Assembly (NCBI GenBank): GCA_958438125.1
Contig: CAUBQN010000012.1
Location: forward strand, 1-21,817
Direction of reading: 5' to 3'
Origin: an uncultured Collinsella sp.
GTDB taxonomy: Bacteria > Actinomycetota > Coriobacteriia > Coriobacteriales > Coriobacteriaceae
Length of the DNA stretch: 21,817 bases
In this document: positions 1-6,909 of the stretch, piece after piece
Position numbering within the stretch: position 1 is the first letter of the stretch
Layout: every line of letters starts with the position of its first letter
Translations under genes and position numbers: made by a program
The notes under the pieces: model-generated
Seen by the model: the letters and a program-made list of their open reading frames with translations, nothing else
The model's database searches: none
Told to the model about the DNA's origin: nothing

Positions 1-61
1 CGCCAACAGCCCCTCGGGCGGCGCGGTGGCCACCATCGCGGTCCCCCTGTGCGGGGCCTGA
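1..61 (+). CDS. C-terminal end of a probable sensor histidine kinase (partial)
   Basis: Only the last 19 codons are in the window, read from base 2 and ending at TGA 59-61. They encode a tail with the pattern SPSGGAVATIAVPL. A Gly-rich turn followed by an A/T-x-I-x-V/L-P-L strand is how the HATPase_c domain of many two-component histidine kinases ends. That resemblance is the only evidence. If correct, the kinase lies to the left and points into the gene-poor stretch that follows; no partner response regulator is visible. Another protein with a similar beta-strand ending cannot be excluded. Confidence 0.45.
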   Translation, partial: ANSPSGGAVATIAVPLCGA

Positions 62-300
62 CGACTCAGGCCCTCACACCAGCGTGCCTCGCAATCAAAC
101 ACTTCCCGGATAATAATGCCCGTTGCAGGGATCACCCTGTCTAGTCGCCGCCCATGTGCATGAGCATGTCAGCGATGCGAGTCGCCATCTCGTCCGCCGC
201 TGGAATGAATCCTTACTCCCATTCCTCCGAGTACCGCCCCATGCCTTGTCGTCTTGAAACACGGGGAGTAAATGGCGAAATCGCAGATGAAAGGGAGTAA

Positions 301-343
301 AAAGGCAAAGAAAAAGCCTCCATTCCAACATGGGAACGGAGGC
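301..343 (-). terminator. Possible rho-independent terminator (minus strand)
   Basis: The arms GCCTCCATTCC and GGGAACGGAGGC pair across a short loop (316-343) with one mismatch. On the minus strand the hairpin is followed by a T-rich run (complement of 301-315). No minus-strand gene is recognisable just upstream of it (to the right), so it may be a relic of a lost gene. Confidence 0.45.
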
Positions 344-458
344 TCGATAATTGAGTTTACTCACCAATGTCGCTGGTGGCTTTGCCGTGACTCTCGTACG
401 AAACGAAACCCAGCGGCACAGTGCGGCACTCAAAAGTGCAGGTCAGAACCCTGTCAGC

Positions 459-471
459 CTACTCCCACTCA
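459..471. repeat. guaA 3'-end-like sequence, candidate att site
   Basis: CTACTCCCACTCA matches 11 of 13 bases of the last bases of guaA at 10991-11003. On the minus strand it reads GAG TGG GAG TAG, that is E-W-E-stop with only synonymous changes from guaA. A second shared word, GCAGGTCAGA, occurs at 438-447 and at 10958-10967, in the same order and orientation relative to the core. It is proposed as the distal attachment site of an island inserted at guaA. Confidence 0.4.
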
Positions 472-523
472 GTGCCTAATCCAGTCCGAGTGTTGTCGAT
501 GCGTGTCGCGTCGTACCGTCTAA

Positions 524-558
524 GGCCTGAATCGTGCGCAATTTGGGCGAATCAGGCC
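524..558. repeat. Inverted repeat (11-bp arms)
   Basis: The arms GGCCTGAATCG and CGAATCAGGCC pair with one mismatch across a 13-base loop. There is no T-run on either side, so it does not look like a terminator. It lies next to the repeated word TTGATTCGC (560-568, 588-596; 28 bp apart), and together they could be a protein-binding cluster. The function is unknown. Confidence 0.4.
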
Positions 559-705
559 CTTGATTCGCGATTTCGGGAATGACTCAATTGATTCGCAAAA
601 CCGCAGGCCGCTCCTTTAATCACTCCCTGGTTCCCGCCGGGGTTCGTAGCGGGTGGCGTGAAAAGGGGTGATTCAAAGGGTCGGAGAGATGCGTCTTAGC
701 CGAGA

Positions 706-725
706 ATAAGGTTAGCCTTATCTTA
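706..725 (+). promoter_or_regulatory. DtxR/IdeR-like iron box
   Basis: TAAGGTTAGCCTTATCTTA (707-725) matches about 15 of 19 positions of the classical DtxR/IdeR operator (TTAGGTTAGCCTAACCTAA) and is itself largely dyad-symmetric (706-721, 14 of 16). It overlaps the presumed -35 region (TTATCT 719-724, 18 bp before TATAGT 743-748) of the methyltransferase block. This suggests repression by an Fe2+-loaded DtxR-family protein; no such regulator gene is in the window. Confidence 0.5.
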
Positions 726-743
726 CTGCATGATTCGTGTGTT

Positions 744-765
744 ATAGTTAGATGTCTCTAACTAT
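744..765 (+). promoter_or_regulatory. Perfect 9-bp dyad operator over the -10 region
   Basis: ATAGTTAGA and TCTAACTAT form a perfect inverted repeat with a 4-base spacer (TGTC). It overlaps the candidate -10 (TATAGT 743-748) and ends 15 bases before the ATG at 781. The AGTTAGA/TCTAACT half-sites resemble metal-responsive DtxR-family operators, but the identity of the binding protein is inferred only. Confidence 0.5.
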
Positions 766-780
766 TTGGGGGCGATAGCA

Positions 781-1410
781 ATGCACGAATGCAAGGGCTT
801 CTGGGACAAGAATGCCGGTCGGTACGACCGTTTCATGCGAAAGGACCGGGCGGCGTATGAGAAGATGTATGGGCTGATCAGGCCGGTGGTGAAAGCAAAA
901 ACCGTGCTGGAGGTTGCCACCGGCACGGGGCTTATCGCAAAGAGCATCGTGAATGCGGCGGCGTACATCGAGGCTACGGACGCTTCTGCAAAGATGATCC
1001 TTGAAGCAAAGCGGGGCAATCAATCCGCAAAGCTGCACTTTTCCGTACAAGATATGTTCCGCCTGCCCTATGCACAGAAGTCCTTTGATGTGGTGATCGC
1101 GTCCAACGCGCTTCACATAGTGCCGCATCCGGAAAAGGCCCTGCAAGAAATCAGGCGGGTGCTGAAAGACGACGGCGTGCTCATCGCGCCAACCTTCACC
1201 CACGCGGGGAGCTCGGTTTCCGGCAAGGCAAAAGCCTTTTTCATGAGTATGGCGGGATTCCCCCTCCACAGCAGGTGGACAAGCGAGGAATACCTACGTT
1301 TCCTGCGTCAAAACGGCTGGGCAGTGCAGAAAAGCGCGGTGCTGAAGGCCTCGTTCCCGTTGACCTATGCGGAATGCACGAAATCGAAGGGGCCAGATGT
1401 CGTTCTTTGA
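781..1410 (+). CDS. Class I SAM-dependent methyltransferase (UbiE/MenG-like fold)
   Basis: The protein has 209 residues. Motif I, LEVATGTG, is at about 43-50; the acidic end of strand 2 (EATDAS) is at about 67-72; a motif II/III region, FDVVIASNALHIVPHPEKAL, follows near 105-125; and the LKDDGVLIAPT turn comes next. This is a typical Methyltransf_11/25 domain with a short C-terminal substrate-cap region. ATG 781 is chosen because GGGGG at 768-772 is a plausible ribosome site; a TTG at 766 is in frame. It is the first gene of a three-methyltransferase block behind an iron-type operator, and its last bases overlap the next start by 14 nt, suggesting translational coupling. The substrate is unknown. 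Codon usage is less GC-biased than in the neighbouring PTS genes, suggesting transfer. Confidence 0.8.
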   Translation: MHECKGFWDKNAGRYDRFMRKDRAAYEKMYGLIRPVVKAKTVLEVATGTGLIAKSIVNAAAYIEATDASAKMILEAKRGNQSAKLHFSVQDMFRLPYAQKSFDVVIASNALHIVPHPEKALQEIRRVLKDDGVLIAPTFTHAGSSVSGKAKAFFMSMAGFPLHSRWTSEEYLRFLRQNGWAVQKSAVLKASFPLTYAECTKSKGPDVVL

Positions 1411-1762
1411 AAACACCCGCAAGCCCGTGGGCCTCGGCGGAAAACTTATGGTTGCCATGATGAATCTGGGGCACAGCCCTGTGGCGCGGTGGGGACTTCG
1501 ATTTCTACGACTTGCGCCAAATGCCAAGGTGCTGGATTGCGGCTGCGGCGGCGGGGCGAACATAAAACGGCTGCTGAAAAAATGCCCGCATGGCGTCGTC
1601 AAGGGCATCGACTATTCGCCCGTCAGCGTGGAGAAGACTAGAAAGCTCAACCGAATTGCAATTCAGGAGGGGCGTTGCGCCGTTCTGCAAGGCAGTGTGG
1701 CAGATATGGCGTTTGAGGACGCCATGCGGGCATTTTTGCATCCATCCCGCACATGGCGATAG
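1397..1762 (+). pseudogene. Truncated SAM methyltransferase, C-terminal half deleted
   Basis: It starts at ATG 1397 inside the 3' end of the preceding gene. Residues 1-110 look like a normal class I methyltransferase: motif I VLDCGCGGG at 45-53, IDYSPVSVEKTRKLN at about 71-85, and GSVADMAFEDAM at 99-110. The frame then runs about 11 unrelated residues to a stop at 1760-1762, giving 121 residues where this family usually has about 200. The catalytic-domain strands after motif II are missing. At about 1726-1731 the sequence switches to the 3' end of a membrane-protein gene in another frame, so this looks like an internal deletion. The product is very unlikely to be active, although the reading frame is intact up to the junction. 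Confidence 0.75.
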
Positions 1763-1818
1763 GCATGACGGTCATAGCGGCTGTGCTGGCGGCACTTATG
1801 ACAATTTTTATTCACTGA
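1729..1818 (+). pseudogene. 3' remnant of an integral membrane protein gene
   Basis: In the frame starting at 1729 the sequence encodes 29 residues beginning GIFASIPHMAIGMTVIA, followed by a run of Val/Ala/Leu/Met/Ile and the stop TGA 1816-1818. The composition is that of a last transmembrane helix with a short tail. There is no start codon or upstream part in this frame; a stop lies at 1714. It is therefore the far side of the deletion that truncated the second methyltransferase. A transporter permease or ECF-type component would fit such an operon, but the fragment is too short to name a family. Confidence 0.55.
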
Positions 1819-1856
1819 GGAAGAAACCTATTAAATGTAAAATTGAGAAAAACACC

Positions 1857-2660
1857 GTGCAGGAGACGCTGATCCTCCCGCTGTATTCCCGAAAGCTGTG
1901 TACGGAGCTGTACCCGAACCTTTACAGGGATGAAACAGCGGTTCGCCTGCTCGCCCAGATCGACTACGACTTTTCAGAGGCGGAGAAAAACTCCCGCAGC
2001 CTGATGCAGCGCTTTGGTGCGCTGGAGGTAGCCGTGCGGCAGAGTGATCTTGCTTTCGAGGTGCGGGATTACCTGAAAGGCCACCCCAATGCGGCGGTGG
2101 TCAATCTGGGTTGCGGACTGGACAACACCGGCAGAACCTGCGACAACGGTAGATGCAAGATTTACAATCTGGACTTCCCGGATGTGATTGCCTTGCGGCA
2201 GCAGCTACTGCCCGCCGGGGATCGAGAACAAAATATCGCCTGCGACCTGAAAGACACCACATGGTTTAGCAAAATCGATGCCTCCGGCGGGGCGGTGTTC
2301 TTTGCCTCCGGGGTGTTCTATTACTTTCTGACCCAGCAGGTCCGGGAACTGGTGCGGGAGATGGCGGACGCTTTCCCCGGCGGTGTGCTGGTCTTTGATG
2401 CTGCCAATCGGACAGCAGTAAAGATGATCGCAAAAACATGGCTTAAGACTGCAAAAATCAAGGATGTGGGGGCATATTTTGCGGTTTCGGATGCCGCCAA
2501 GGAAATCGGCACGTGGGACAGCCGTCTGCAGGTCACAAGTCGCGGCTATATGCTGGGTTATAACGATTTGAGAGACCCTTCTGTCAGCGGCTTTTTCCGG
2601 TTTCTCGCAAGGGTCGGTGACAACGGGATGAAAATGCAAATCGTGAAAATAAGATTTTGA
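1857..2660 (+). CDS. SAM-dependent methyltransferase, leucine carboxyl methyltransferase (LCM/Tcmp) type
   Basis: The recognisable protein begins QETLILPLYSRKL, like the VQETLLIPLYGR opening of the O-methyltransferase/LCM family. Motif I NLGCGLDN is at about 83-90, motif II YNLDFPDV at about 103-110, and the family-typical GVFYYF and DAANR segments follow. The start is uncertain. An AGGAAG ribosome site at 1818-1823 serves ATG 1835, but that frame is ATG TAA and is dead. In the coding frame the first standard start is GTG 1857 (267 residues); an ATT at 1842 would give a slightly longer N-terminus. The gene may have lost its original start through a small indel. The substrate is unknown; members of this family methylate carboxyl or hydroxyl groups of small molecules. 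Confidence 0.7.
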   Translation: MQETLILPLYSRKLCTELYPNLYRDETAVRLLAQIDYDFSEAEKNSRSLMQRFGALEVAVRQSDLAFEVRDYLKGHPNAAVVNLGCGLDNTGRTCDNGRCKIYNLDFPDVIALRQQLLPAGDREQNIACDLKDTTWFSKIDASGGAVFFASGVFYYFLTQQVRELVREMADAFPGGVLVFDAANRTAVKMIAKTWLKTAKIKDVGAYFAVSDAAKEIGTWDSRLQVTSRGYMLGYNDLRDPSVSGFFRFLARVGDNGMKMQIVKIRF

Positions 2661-2673
2661 GAGACAAAAATGC

Positions 2674-2723
2674 AAAAGACGGGCACTTCTTGCCGCTCAA
2701 TTGGCAAGAAGCGCTCGTCTTTT
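2674..2723. terminator. Strong bidirectional terminator
   Basis: 21-bp arms (2674-2694 and 2703-2723) pair with two mismatches around an 8-base loop, flanked by AAAA on the left and TTTT on the right. It lies between the plus-strand methyltransferase block and the minus-strand sugar operon, and probably stops transcription from both sides. Confidence 0.85.
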
Positions 2724-2755
2724 CTTAACGCGTTGTATGGCGGAGAGAGCGCAAG

Positions 2756-3640
2756 TTACGCGAGCGCCCTTCTTGCCAGCTCGGCCGCGCCGAGGATTCC
2801 TTGGTCGCCGCCGCAGCCCGGGGCGCAGATGTAGCGCTCCATGTCCTTAAGCTCGGCGGTCTGGATGTAGCCACCCAGATATTCGAGGGTTTTCTTGCGG
2901 ACGATGCCGTAGAGCTGCTCCTGGTGCATCACGCCGCCGCCGAGGACGATGCGGCGAGGCGAGTACATGAGCACGAGGTTCGCGCACATCTGCCCCAGAT
3001 AATCCCCCTCGAGCGCCCACACCTCATCGTTGTCCGCGAGCTCGGCCGCGGGCTTTCCCCAGCGCGCGGCAATGGCGGGGCCGGAGGCGAGGCCCTCGAG
3101 ACAGCTCGCGTGGCTCGGGCAGACGCAGCGTCCCTCCTCGGTGGGACGGGTCCTTACCAGCATGTGGCCGGCCTCGGGGTGCAGCATGCCGTGAAGGAGC
3201 CTGCCCGCGCACATGACGCCCGCGCCCACGCCGGTGCCGATGGTCACGTAGACGGCGTCCTCGAGCCCCTTGCAGCAGCCGTAGACCACTTCGCCGAGGC
3301 AGGCAACGTTCACGTCCGTGTCGTAGGCCACCGGAATCCCGAGGGCGTCGACGAACGCGGCGCGAAGACCATGGCCTCGCCACGCGAGCTTGGGCGTCTG
3401 GAGGATGGAGCCGTAGCGCTCGTCGTTGGGGTCGACGCAGGTCGGGCCGAAGGCGCCGATGCCCAACGCGTCCACATCACGGACGGTGAACCACTCGATC
3501 ATCTGCGGGACGGTCTCGGCGGGCGTAAGCGTCGGGGTCTCCATACGGTCGAGGACCTCGCCGTCGCCGGACACCACGGCACAGACCATCTTGGTCCCGC
3601 CGGCCTCGAGGGCGCCGAGCCTCATTTGCTTTTCGCTCAT
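2756..3640 (-). CDS. ROK-family sugar kinase, fructokinase type
   Basis: The protein has 294 residues, normal for a fructokinase of the ROK family. The phosphate-binding EAGGTK is at residues 12-17, the putative catalytic Asp sits in DTDVNVA at 107-113 (D109), TIGTGVGAG at 133-141 is the second nucleotide loop, and the zinc module EAGH (156-159) plus CVCPSHASC (172-180) is present. The zinc-binding layout and the early GGTK are typical of ScrK-like fructokinases, which phosphorylate fructose (or mannose) at C6. It starts at ATG 3640 behind AAGGAGG and is the last gene of the GH172-PTS operon, so it would phosphorylate free hexose released by the glycosidase. Glucokinase or mannokinase activity cannot be excluded from sequence alone. 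Confidence 0.85.
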   Translation of the reverse strand: MSEKQMRLGALEAGGTKMVCAVVSGDGEVLDRMETPTLTPAETVPQMIEWFTVRDVDALGIGAFGPTCVDPNDERYGSILQTPKLAWRGHGLRAAFVDALGIPVAYDTDVNVACLGEVVYGCCKGLEDAVYVTIGTGVGAGVMCAGRLLHGMLHPEAGHMLVRTRPTEEGRCVCPSHASCLEGLASGPAIAARWGKPAAELADNDEVWALEGDYLGQMCANLVLMYSPRRIVLGGGVMHQEQLYGIVRKKTLEYLGGYIQTAELKDMERYICAPGCGGDQGILGAAELARRALA

Positions 3641-3657
3641 GTGATCCTCCTTACAAA

Positions 3658-3692
3658 GGGACGCCCGCAGTCATGGTCAACCGCGGGCGCCC
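3658..3692 (-). other. Intercistronic hairpin between GH172 and ROK kinase genes
   Basis: The arms at 3658-3668 and 3683-3692 (GGGACGCCCGC / GCGGGCGCCC) form a GC-rich stem with a one-base bulge. On the minus strand it is followed by only TTTGT, so it may be a leaky terminator or an RNA-processing or stability element that lowers kinase expression relative to the upstream genes. Confidence 0.5.
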
Positions 3693-3719
3693 ATAACGTT
3701 GGCTTGTTTCGAGGCGACC

Positions 3720-4844
3720 CTACCTGGGCACGCGGTCCTGCCTTGCGGCAAACGGGGCGAGCACGGCGTGCGGCTCGCTTTGGTACCAGTAGGCGACGGT
3801 GGAGATGTCGTCCTCGCGCTCGTAGAGCTTGATGTCGTCGTTGCCGAGGTCCTGGAACGTCACGCGCAGGTCCTCCTTGAACGAGATCGGGTCGGGAAGG
3901 TGCCACCTGTAGAGGCCGTGCCTGGGCAGCGCGTCGTCGTTGGTCGCGAGCATCGGGTTCGGGTTCGGCTTGCCCGCGCTGAAGCGGTCGCGCGTGGCGT
4001 CGCGCGTCGAGCGGTACGGGTAGCCGGCGAACAGCGTGTTGAAGCACTGCGCCTCGGGCAGCGCGTGGGGCGGCCTGTCGAGGAAGGCCCAGGCACCGCC
4101 GAAGTAGTCCTCGGCTCCCGTCGAGGTGACCGTGGGGAACTCCTCGTCGCCGTCGAGGAAGAACTTCATCTCGCCCTCGCCCCACCAATAGCGCTCCAGG
4201 GCGCACAGGGCCATGTAGGTGCCGACGTAGTAGCCCTTACCGCGCACGCCGTCGAGCACGGTGTAGTCGACGCCCCTGCGGGTGCTGCGCTCGCGGTTAA
4301 AACGGGCGTGGAAGTACATGGCGTCGTCCGGCACGTCGGTGAGCGCGTAGTTGAACGTGTAGAAGATGTACTTAATGAACCCGGGGTGCTCGCTCGTAAG
4401 CGTGACCTTGGCGTGCTTCCTGAAAGGCATCTCGAAGTAGCAGTTCATGCCGCCCGTCGGGTTCACGCAGATGGGCATCGAGTTGACGATGGCGCGCTCA
4501 CCGAAGCCGTTGCAGAAGAAGTCGCCGACAGGGCACTCGACCGAGGGGGTCTCCTCGTCGTCCCAGTAGAAGCGCAGCACGAGGTCGCGCATGACGAAGC
4601 TGCCGGCGGCGGTCTTGTCGGGGACGGTCATCCAGATGTGGCGGATGATGCCGGGGCCCTCGATGTCCGCGAGCGTGATGGTCTCGCCGGACTCAAGGGG
4701 CACGCAGCACGAGCCCTTGCGGCCGACGCCGAGGTGGCTGGCCGACATGGCGGCGCGGCCCTTCTCGCCCGTGATGTTCTCGGGGGTGATGGCGCGGCTT
4801 TCCTCACCGCCGTGCATCCACACGTCTTTAAGGAACTCTCTCAT
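3720..4844 (-). CDS. GH172-family glycoside hydrolase (DUF2961)
   Basis: The protein has 374 residues, the usual size of a single-domain DUF2961/GH172 protein. The family signature STGAEDYFGGAWAF is at about 241-254, preceded by MKFFLDGDEEFPT, and the N-terminal half carries GPGIIRHIWMTVP and YWDDEETPSVECPVGDFF, all characteristic. Known GH172 enzymes act on alpha-D-fructofuranosides, difructose dianhydride I and D-arabinofuranosides. No signal peptide is visible, so the enzyme is cytoplasmic and acts after import. It lies directly downstream of EIIA in the PTS operon and upstream of the fructokinase-type ROK gene. The likely substrate is therefore a fructose-containing disaccharide or dianhydride, possibly phosphorylated by the PTS. 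The family call is strong; the substrate is inference. Confidence 0.9.
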   Translation of the reverse strand: MREFLKDVWMHGGEESRAITPENITGEKGRAAMSASHLGVGRKGSCCVPLESGETITLADIEGPGIIRHIWMTVPDKTAAGSFVMRDLVLRFYWDDEETPSVECPVGDFFCNGFGERAIVNSMPICVNPTGGMNCYFEMPFRKHAKVTLTSEHPGFIKYIFYTFNYALTDVPDDAMYFHARFNRERSTRRGVDYTVLDGVRGKGYYVGTYMALCALERYWWGEGEMKFFLDGDEEFPTVTSTGAEDYFGGAWAFLDRPPHALPEAQCFNTLFAGYPYRSTRDATRDRFSAGKPNPNPMLATNDDALPRHGLYRWHLPDPISFKEDLRVTFQDLGNDDIKLYEREDDISTVAYWYQSEPHAVLAPFAARQDRVPR

Positions 4845-4856
4845 CGTCGACCTCCT

Positions 4857-5255
4857 CTATTCGTCGTCTTCGCACTCGGCGGAACTGGCACCGTTCACGT
4901 AGACGATCTGCTGGCGCGCCTCGTCGACGAGGGCGTCGAAATCGAGTTTCTCGTCGGGGCGCGCGAGCGCGACCGTCATGGCGAGCGGGAGGTTGACGCC
5001 CGCGATCACGTGGATCCGGTCGGAGGCGAAGCGGGAGAAGCGCTGGTTCACGCTGCCGCCGAGCGCGTCGGTAAGGACGACGACCTCGTCAGTGCCCGAA
5101 AGCGCCGCCTCGACCGCCGCGTCGAGCCCCTCGCCGTTGTCGTTCACGTAGGCGCACACGGCGTTGACGGCGTCGCTCTTACCCGTAAGGAACTCGAGGG
5201 TGTCCTTGAAGCCCTGGGCGAGAAGGGAATGGCTCGCCACAACTATCTTTCTCAT
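4857..5255 (-). CDS. PTS mannose-family EIIA component
   Basis: The protein has 132 residues, matching stand-alone EIIA-Man domains. The phosphorylated His is H9 in VVASHSLLAQG, and the conserved DALGGSVNQR loop is at about 93-102. It accepts phosphate from HPr and passes it to EIIB in the cytoplasm. It lies between the EIID gene (26-bp gap) and the GH172 gene (12-bp gap) on the minus strand, so it is part of the same transcript. The ribosome site upstream of ATG 5255 is weak (AAGAG). Confidence 0.92.
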   Translation of the reverse strand: MRKIVVASHSLLAQGFKDTLEFLTGKSDAVNAVCAYVNDNGEGLDAAVEAALSGTDEVVVLTDALGGSVNQRFSRFASDRIHVIAGVNLPLAMTVALARPDEKLDFDALVDEARQQIVYVNGASSAECEDDE

Positions 5256-5281
5256 TGATTCACCAATCTCTTGGGTCGAAG

Positions 5282-6112
5282 CTAGGCGAGGATGCCGGCG
5301 GCGGAGGCGACCATCGCGAGGACGATCACCACGAGGATGAGGGCCGTCATGCTCGCGTTCTTCTTGGTAAGAAGGTAATACGCGCTTCCCGTGATGGCGG
5401 CGGGGATCATGGCAGGCAGGATCTTGTCGAGCAGCGGCTGAATCTCCATCGAGACGTCGCCGAAGCTGAAGCTAATCGGGCAGGTGACGCCGATGACCGA
5501 GGCGATGAGGCAGCCGACCACGGTGAGGCCGAGCACGGAGGCGGCGGCAGTGAGGTTGGGAAGCTTCTCGCTGAAGTCGGTGACGAGCTTCACACCCTGC
5601 TTGTAGCCGAACTCGAGGGCGTGCATGCGGACCCAGAAGATGGCCAGGATGAGCGCGAACCAGATGCCGGCTCCCACGGGGTTGCCCTCGATGGCCATAT
5701 AGGCGGCGATGGAGCCCATGATGGTCGGGATCATGGTCATGAGCAGGGAGTCGCCGACGCCGGCGAGCGGTCCCATGGTGCCGATCTTCAGGTCTTGGAC
5801 GGCGTCCGCCGCCGCGAGGCCGTCACGCTCCTCCATGGCCACGCAGGCGCCGAGGATGATGGCGGCGAGCCAAGGCTGGGTGTTGTAGTAGCGGAAGTGG
5901 TTGTTGAGCGCTTGCTTATAGTCCTCGTCGTTCGTGTAGATCTTCCTCAGGATCGGCGAGAGGGCGTAGGCGACCGAGGCGCCCTGCTGGGTCTGGTAGT
6001 TGAAGGTGCACACGCTCATGAGCCAGCGCCAGTTCGCGTTGCGCAGGTCCTTCTTGGTGACCTTATAGCCGGAGGGCTTGCCCTCGACGGCGGTGATGTT
6101 CTCGTTTTCCAT
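5282..6112 (-). CDS. PTS mannose-family EIID membrane component
   Basis: The protein has 276 residues. The N-terminal cytoplasmic segment RNANWRWLMSVCTFNYQTQQG and the motif FRYYNTQPWLAAIILGACVAMEE (about 73-95) correspond to the EIID pattern F-N-x-x-P-x-x-x-x-x-I-L-G. GTMGPLAGVGDSL at about 111-123 is the family's most conserved block. Hydrophobic segments in the second half, ending in a terminal helix, fit the EIID membrane domain. With EIIC it forms the sugar channel. The start is 3 bases after the EIIC stop, so the two are probably translationally coupled. Confidence 0.92.
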   Translation of the reverse strand: MENENITAVEGKPSGYKVTKKDLRNANWRWLMSVCTFNYQTQQGASVAYALSPILRKIYTNDEDYKQALNNHFRYYNTQPWLAAIILGACVAMEERDGLAAADAVQDLKIGTMGPLAGVGDSLLMTMIPTIMGSIAAYMAIEGNPVGAGIWFALILAIFWVRMHALEFGYKQGVKLVTDFSEKLPNLTAAASVLGLTVVGCLIASVIGVTCPISFSFGDVSMEIQPLLDKILPAMIPAAITGSAYYLLTKKNASMTALILVVIVLAMVASAAGILA

Positions 6113-6114
6113 GG

Positions 6115-6900
6115 TTACTCATCCTCTCCGATGAAGGCGTCTGCGGAAGTGTGGGCGGCGAGCTCGGTGTCCCTCTCGGCACGCTGGTAGAACGCGATCG
6201 CGAGGGCAACGCCGACGATGGCGGCGCCGATGATGGGCACGTTCAGGAAGGCCGAGAGGAAGAAGCCGGCGAGCAGGTACTGGAAGTACTTGCCGGTGGG
6301 CATGTAGCGGAGCAGCATGGCGATACCGATGGCCGGGAGCATCTTGCCGGCGAGGGTGAGGCCGGAGAGGAACCACTGGGGCATAACCTCGAGGAGCCAG
6401 TTGACGGCGGGCTGGCCGAGGGTCACGGAGACAAAGACGGGCAGGGCGGCGCACAGGCCGAAGAGCGCGGGGCAGACCCACAGGATGGCGTTCATCTGAT
6501 TGAACTTACCCTCGTTGCAGAACTTCTGGGACTTCTCGACGACGAAGCCGTTGAGGATCTTGACGATGACGTCGAGCTGGATGCCGAGCATGCCGACCGG
6601 CAGGCCGATGGCGAGGCCCGTGTCCGTGCCCAGGGTCACGCCGTAGGCTGTGGCGATGATGGCCATCGTGCCGTAGTCGGGAATCGACGAGCCGCCGAAG
6701 CCCGCGACGCCGAGCTGCATGAGCTGGATGGTGCCGCCGATGACGAGGCCGGTCTGCCAGTCGCCCATGACGACGCCGGTGATAAGGCCCCAGAAGACGG
6801 CATAGTTGACGAAGATCATCGGGATGCCGTAGTAGTCCACGTGCTTGATGAAGGCAAGCAGGGTCAAAAGGACGACCTGCAGAATAGTGAAGTTGACCAT
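6115..6900 (-). CDS. PTS mannose/sorbose-family EIIC permease
   Basis: The protein has 261 residues with many hydrophobic helices. The conserved EIIC stretch around residues 55-90 (GGTIQLMQLG, then a Gly-rich turn and PDYGTMA) and GIQLDVIVKILNGF near 105-118 are typical of the mannose/fructose/sorbose EIIC family. It starts at ATG 6900 with an ideal AAGGAGG site that overlaps the end of EIIB. It forms the membrane transport path together with EIID. Substrate specificity cannot be read from the sequence; the neighbouring GH172, the ROK kinase and the LevR-like regulator point to a fructose-type sugar. Confidence 0.92.
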   Translation of the reverse strand: MVNFTILQVVLLTLLAFIKHVDYYGIPMIFVNYAVFWGLITGVVMGDWQTGLVIGGTIQLMQLGVAGFGGSSIPDYGTMAIIATAYGVTLGTDTGLAIGLPVGMLGIQLDVIVKILNGFVVEKSQKFCNEGKFNQMNAILWVCPALFGLCAALPVFVSVTLGQPAVNWLLEVMPQWFLSGLTLAGKMLPAIGIAMLLRYMPTGKYFQYLLAGFFLSAFLNVPIIGAAIVGVALAIAFYQRAERDTELAAHTSADAFIGEDE

Positions 6901-6909
6901 GATCCCTCC

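Larger units (their letters stand above)
62..743. other. Gene-poor stretch with inverted repeats and a guaA-like att half
   Basis: About 680 bp in which I find no convincing gene. Open frames at 95-433 (minus) and 272-523 (plus) have no recognisable motif and unlikely composition (Arg/Cys/Ser-rich). What can be seen is a hairpin with a T-rich flank (316-343), an inverted repeat at 524-558, the 9-mer TTGATTCGC at 560-568 and again at 588-596, and a 13-bp near-copy of the guaA 3' end at 459-471. The pattern fits the worn edge of an integrated element. That is inference. Confidence 0.5.

Noticed and set aside
272..523. Small plus-strand frame with a Lys-rich start
   Set aside because: It runs through a hairpin and the att-like site, is Cys/Arg-rich without motifs, and has no ribosome site of note.
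3699..5258. Long plus-strand open frame opposite GH172 and EIIA
   Set aside because: It is antisense to two genes with clear family motifs; its composition (Val/Arg/Ala/His) is typical of GC-rich shadows.
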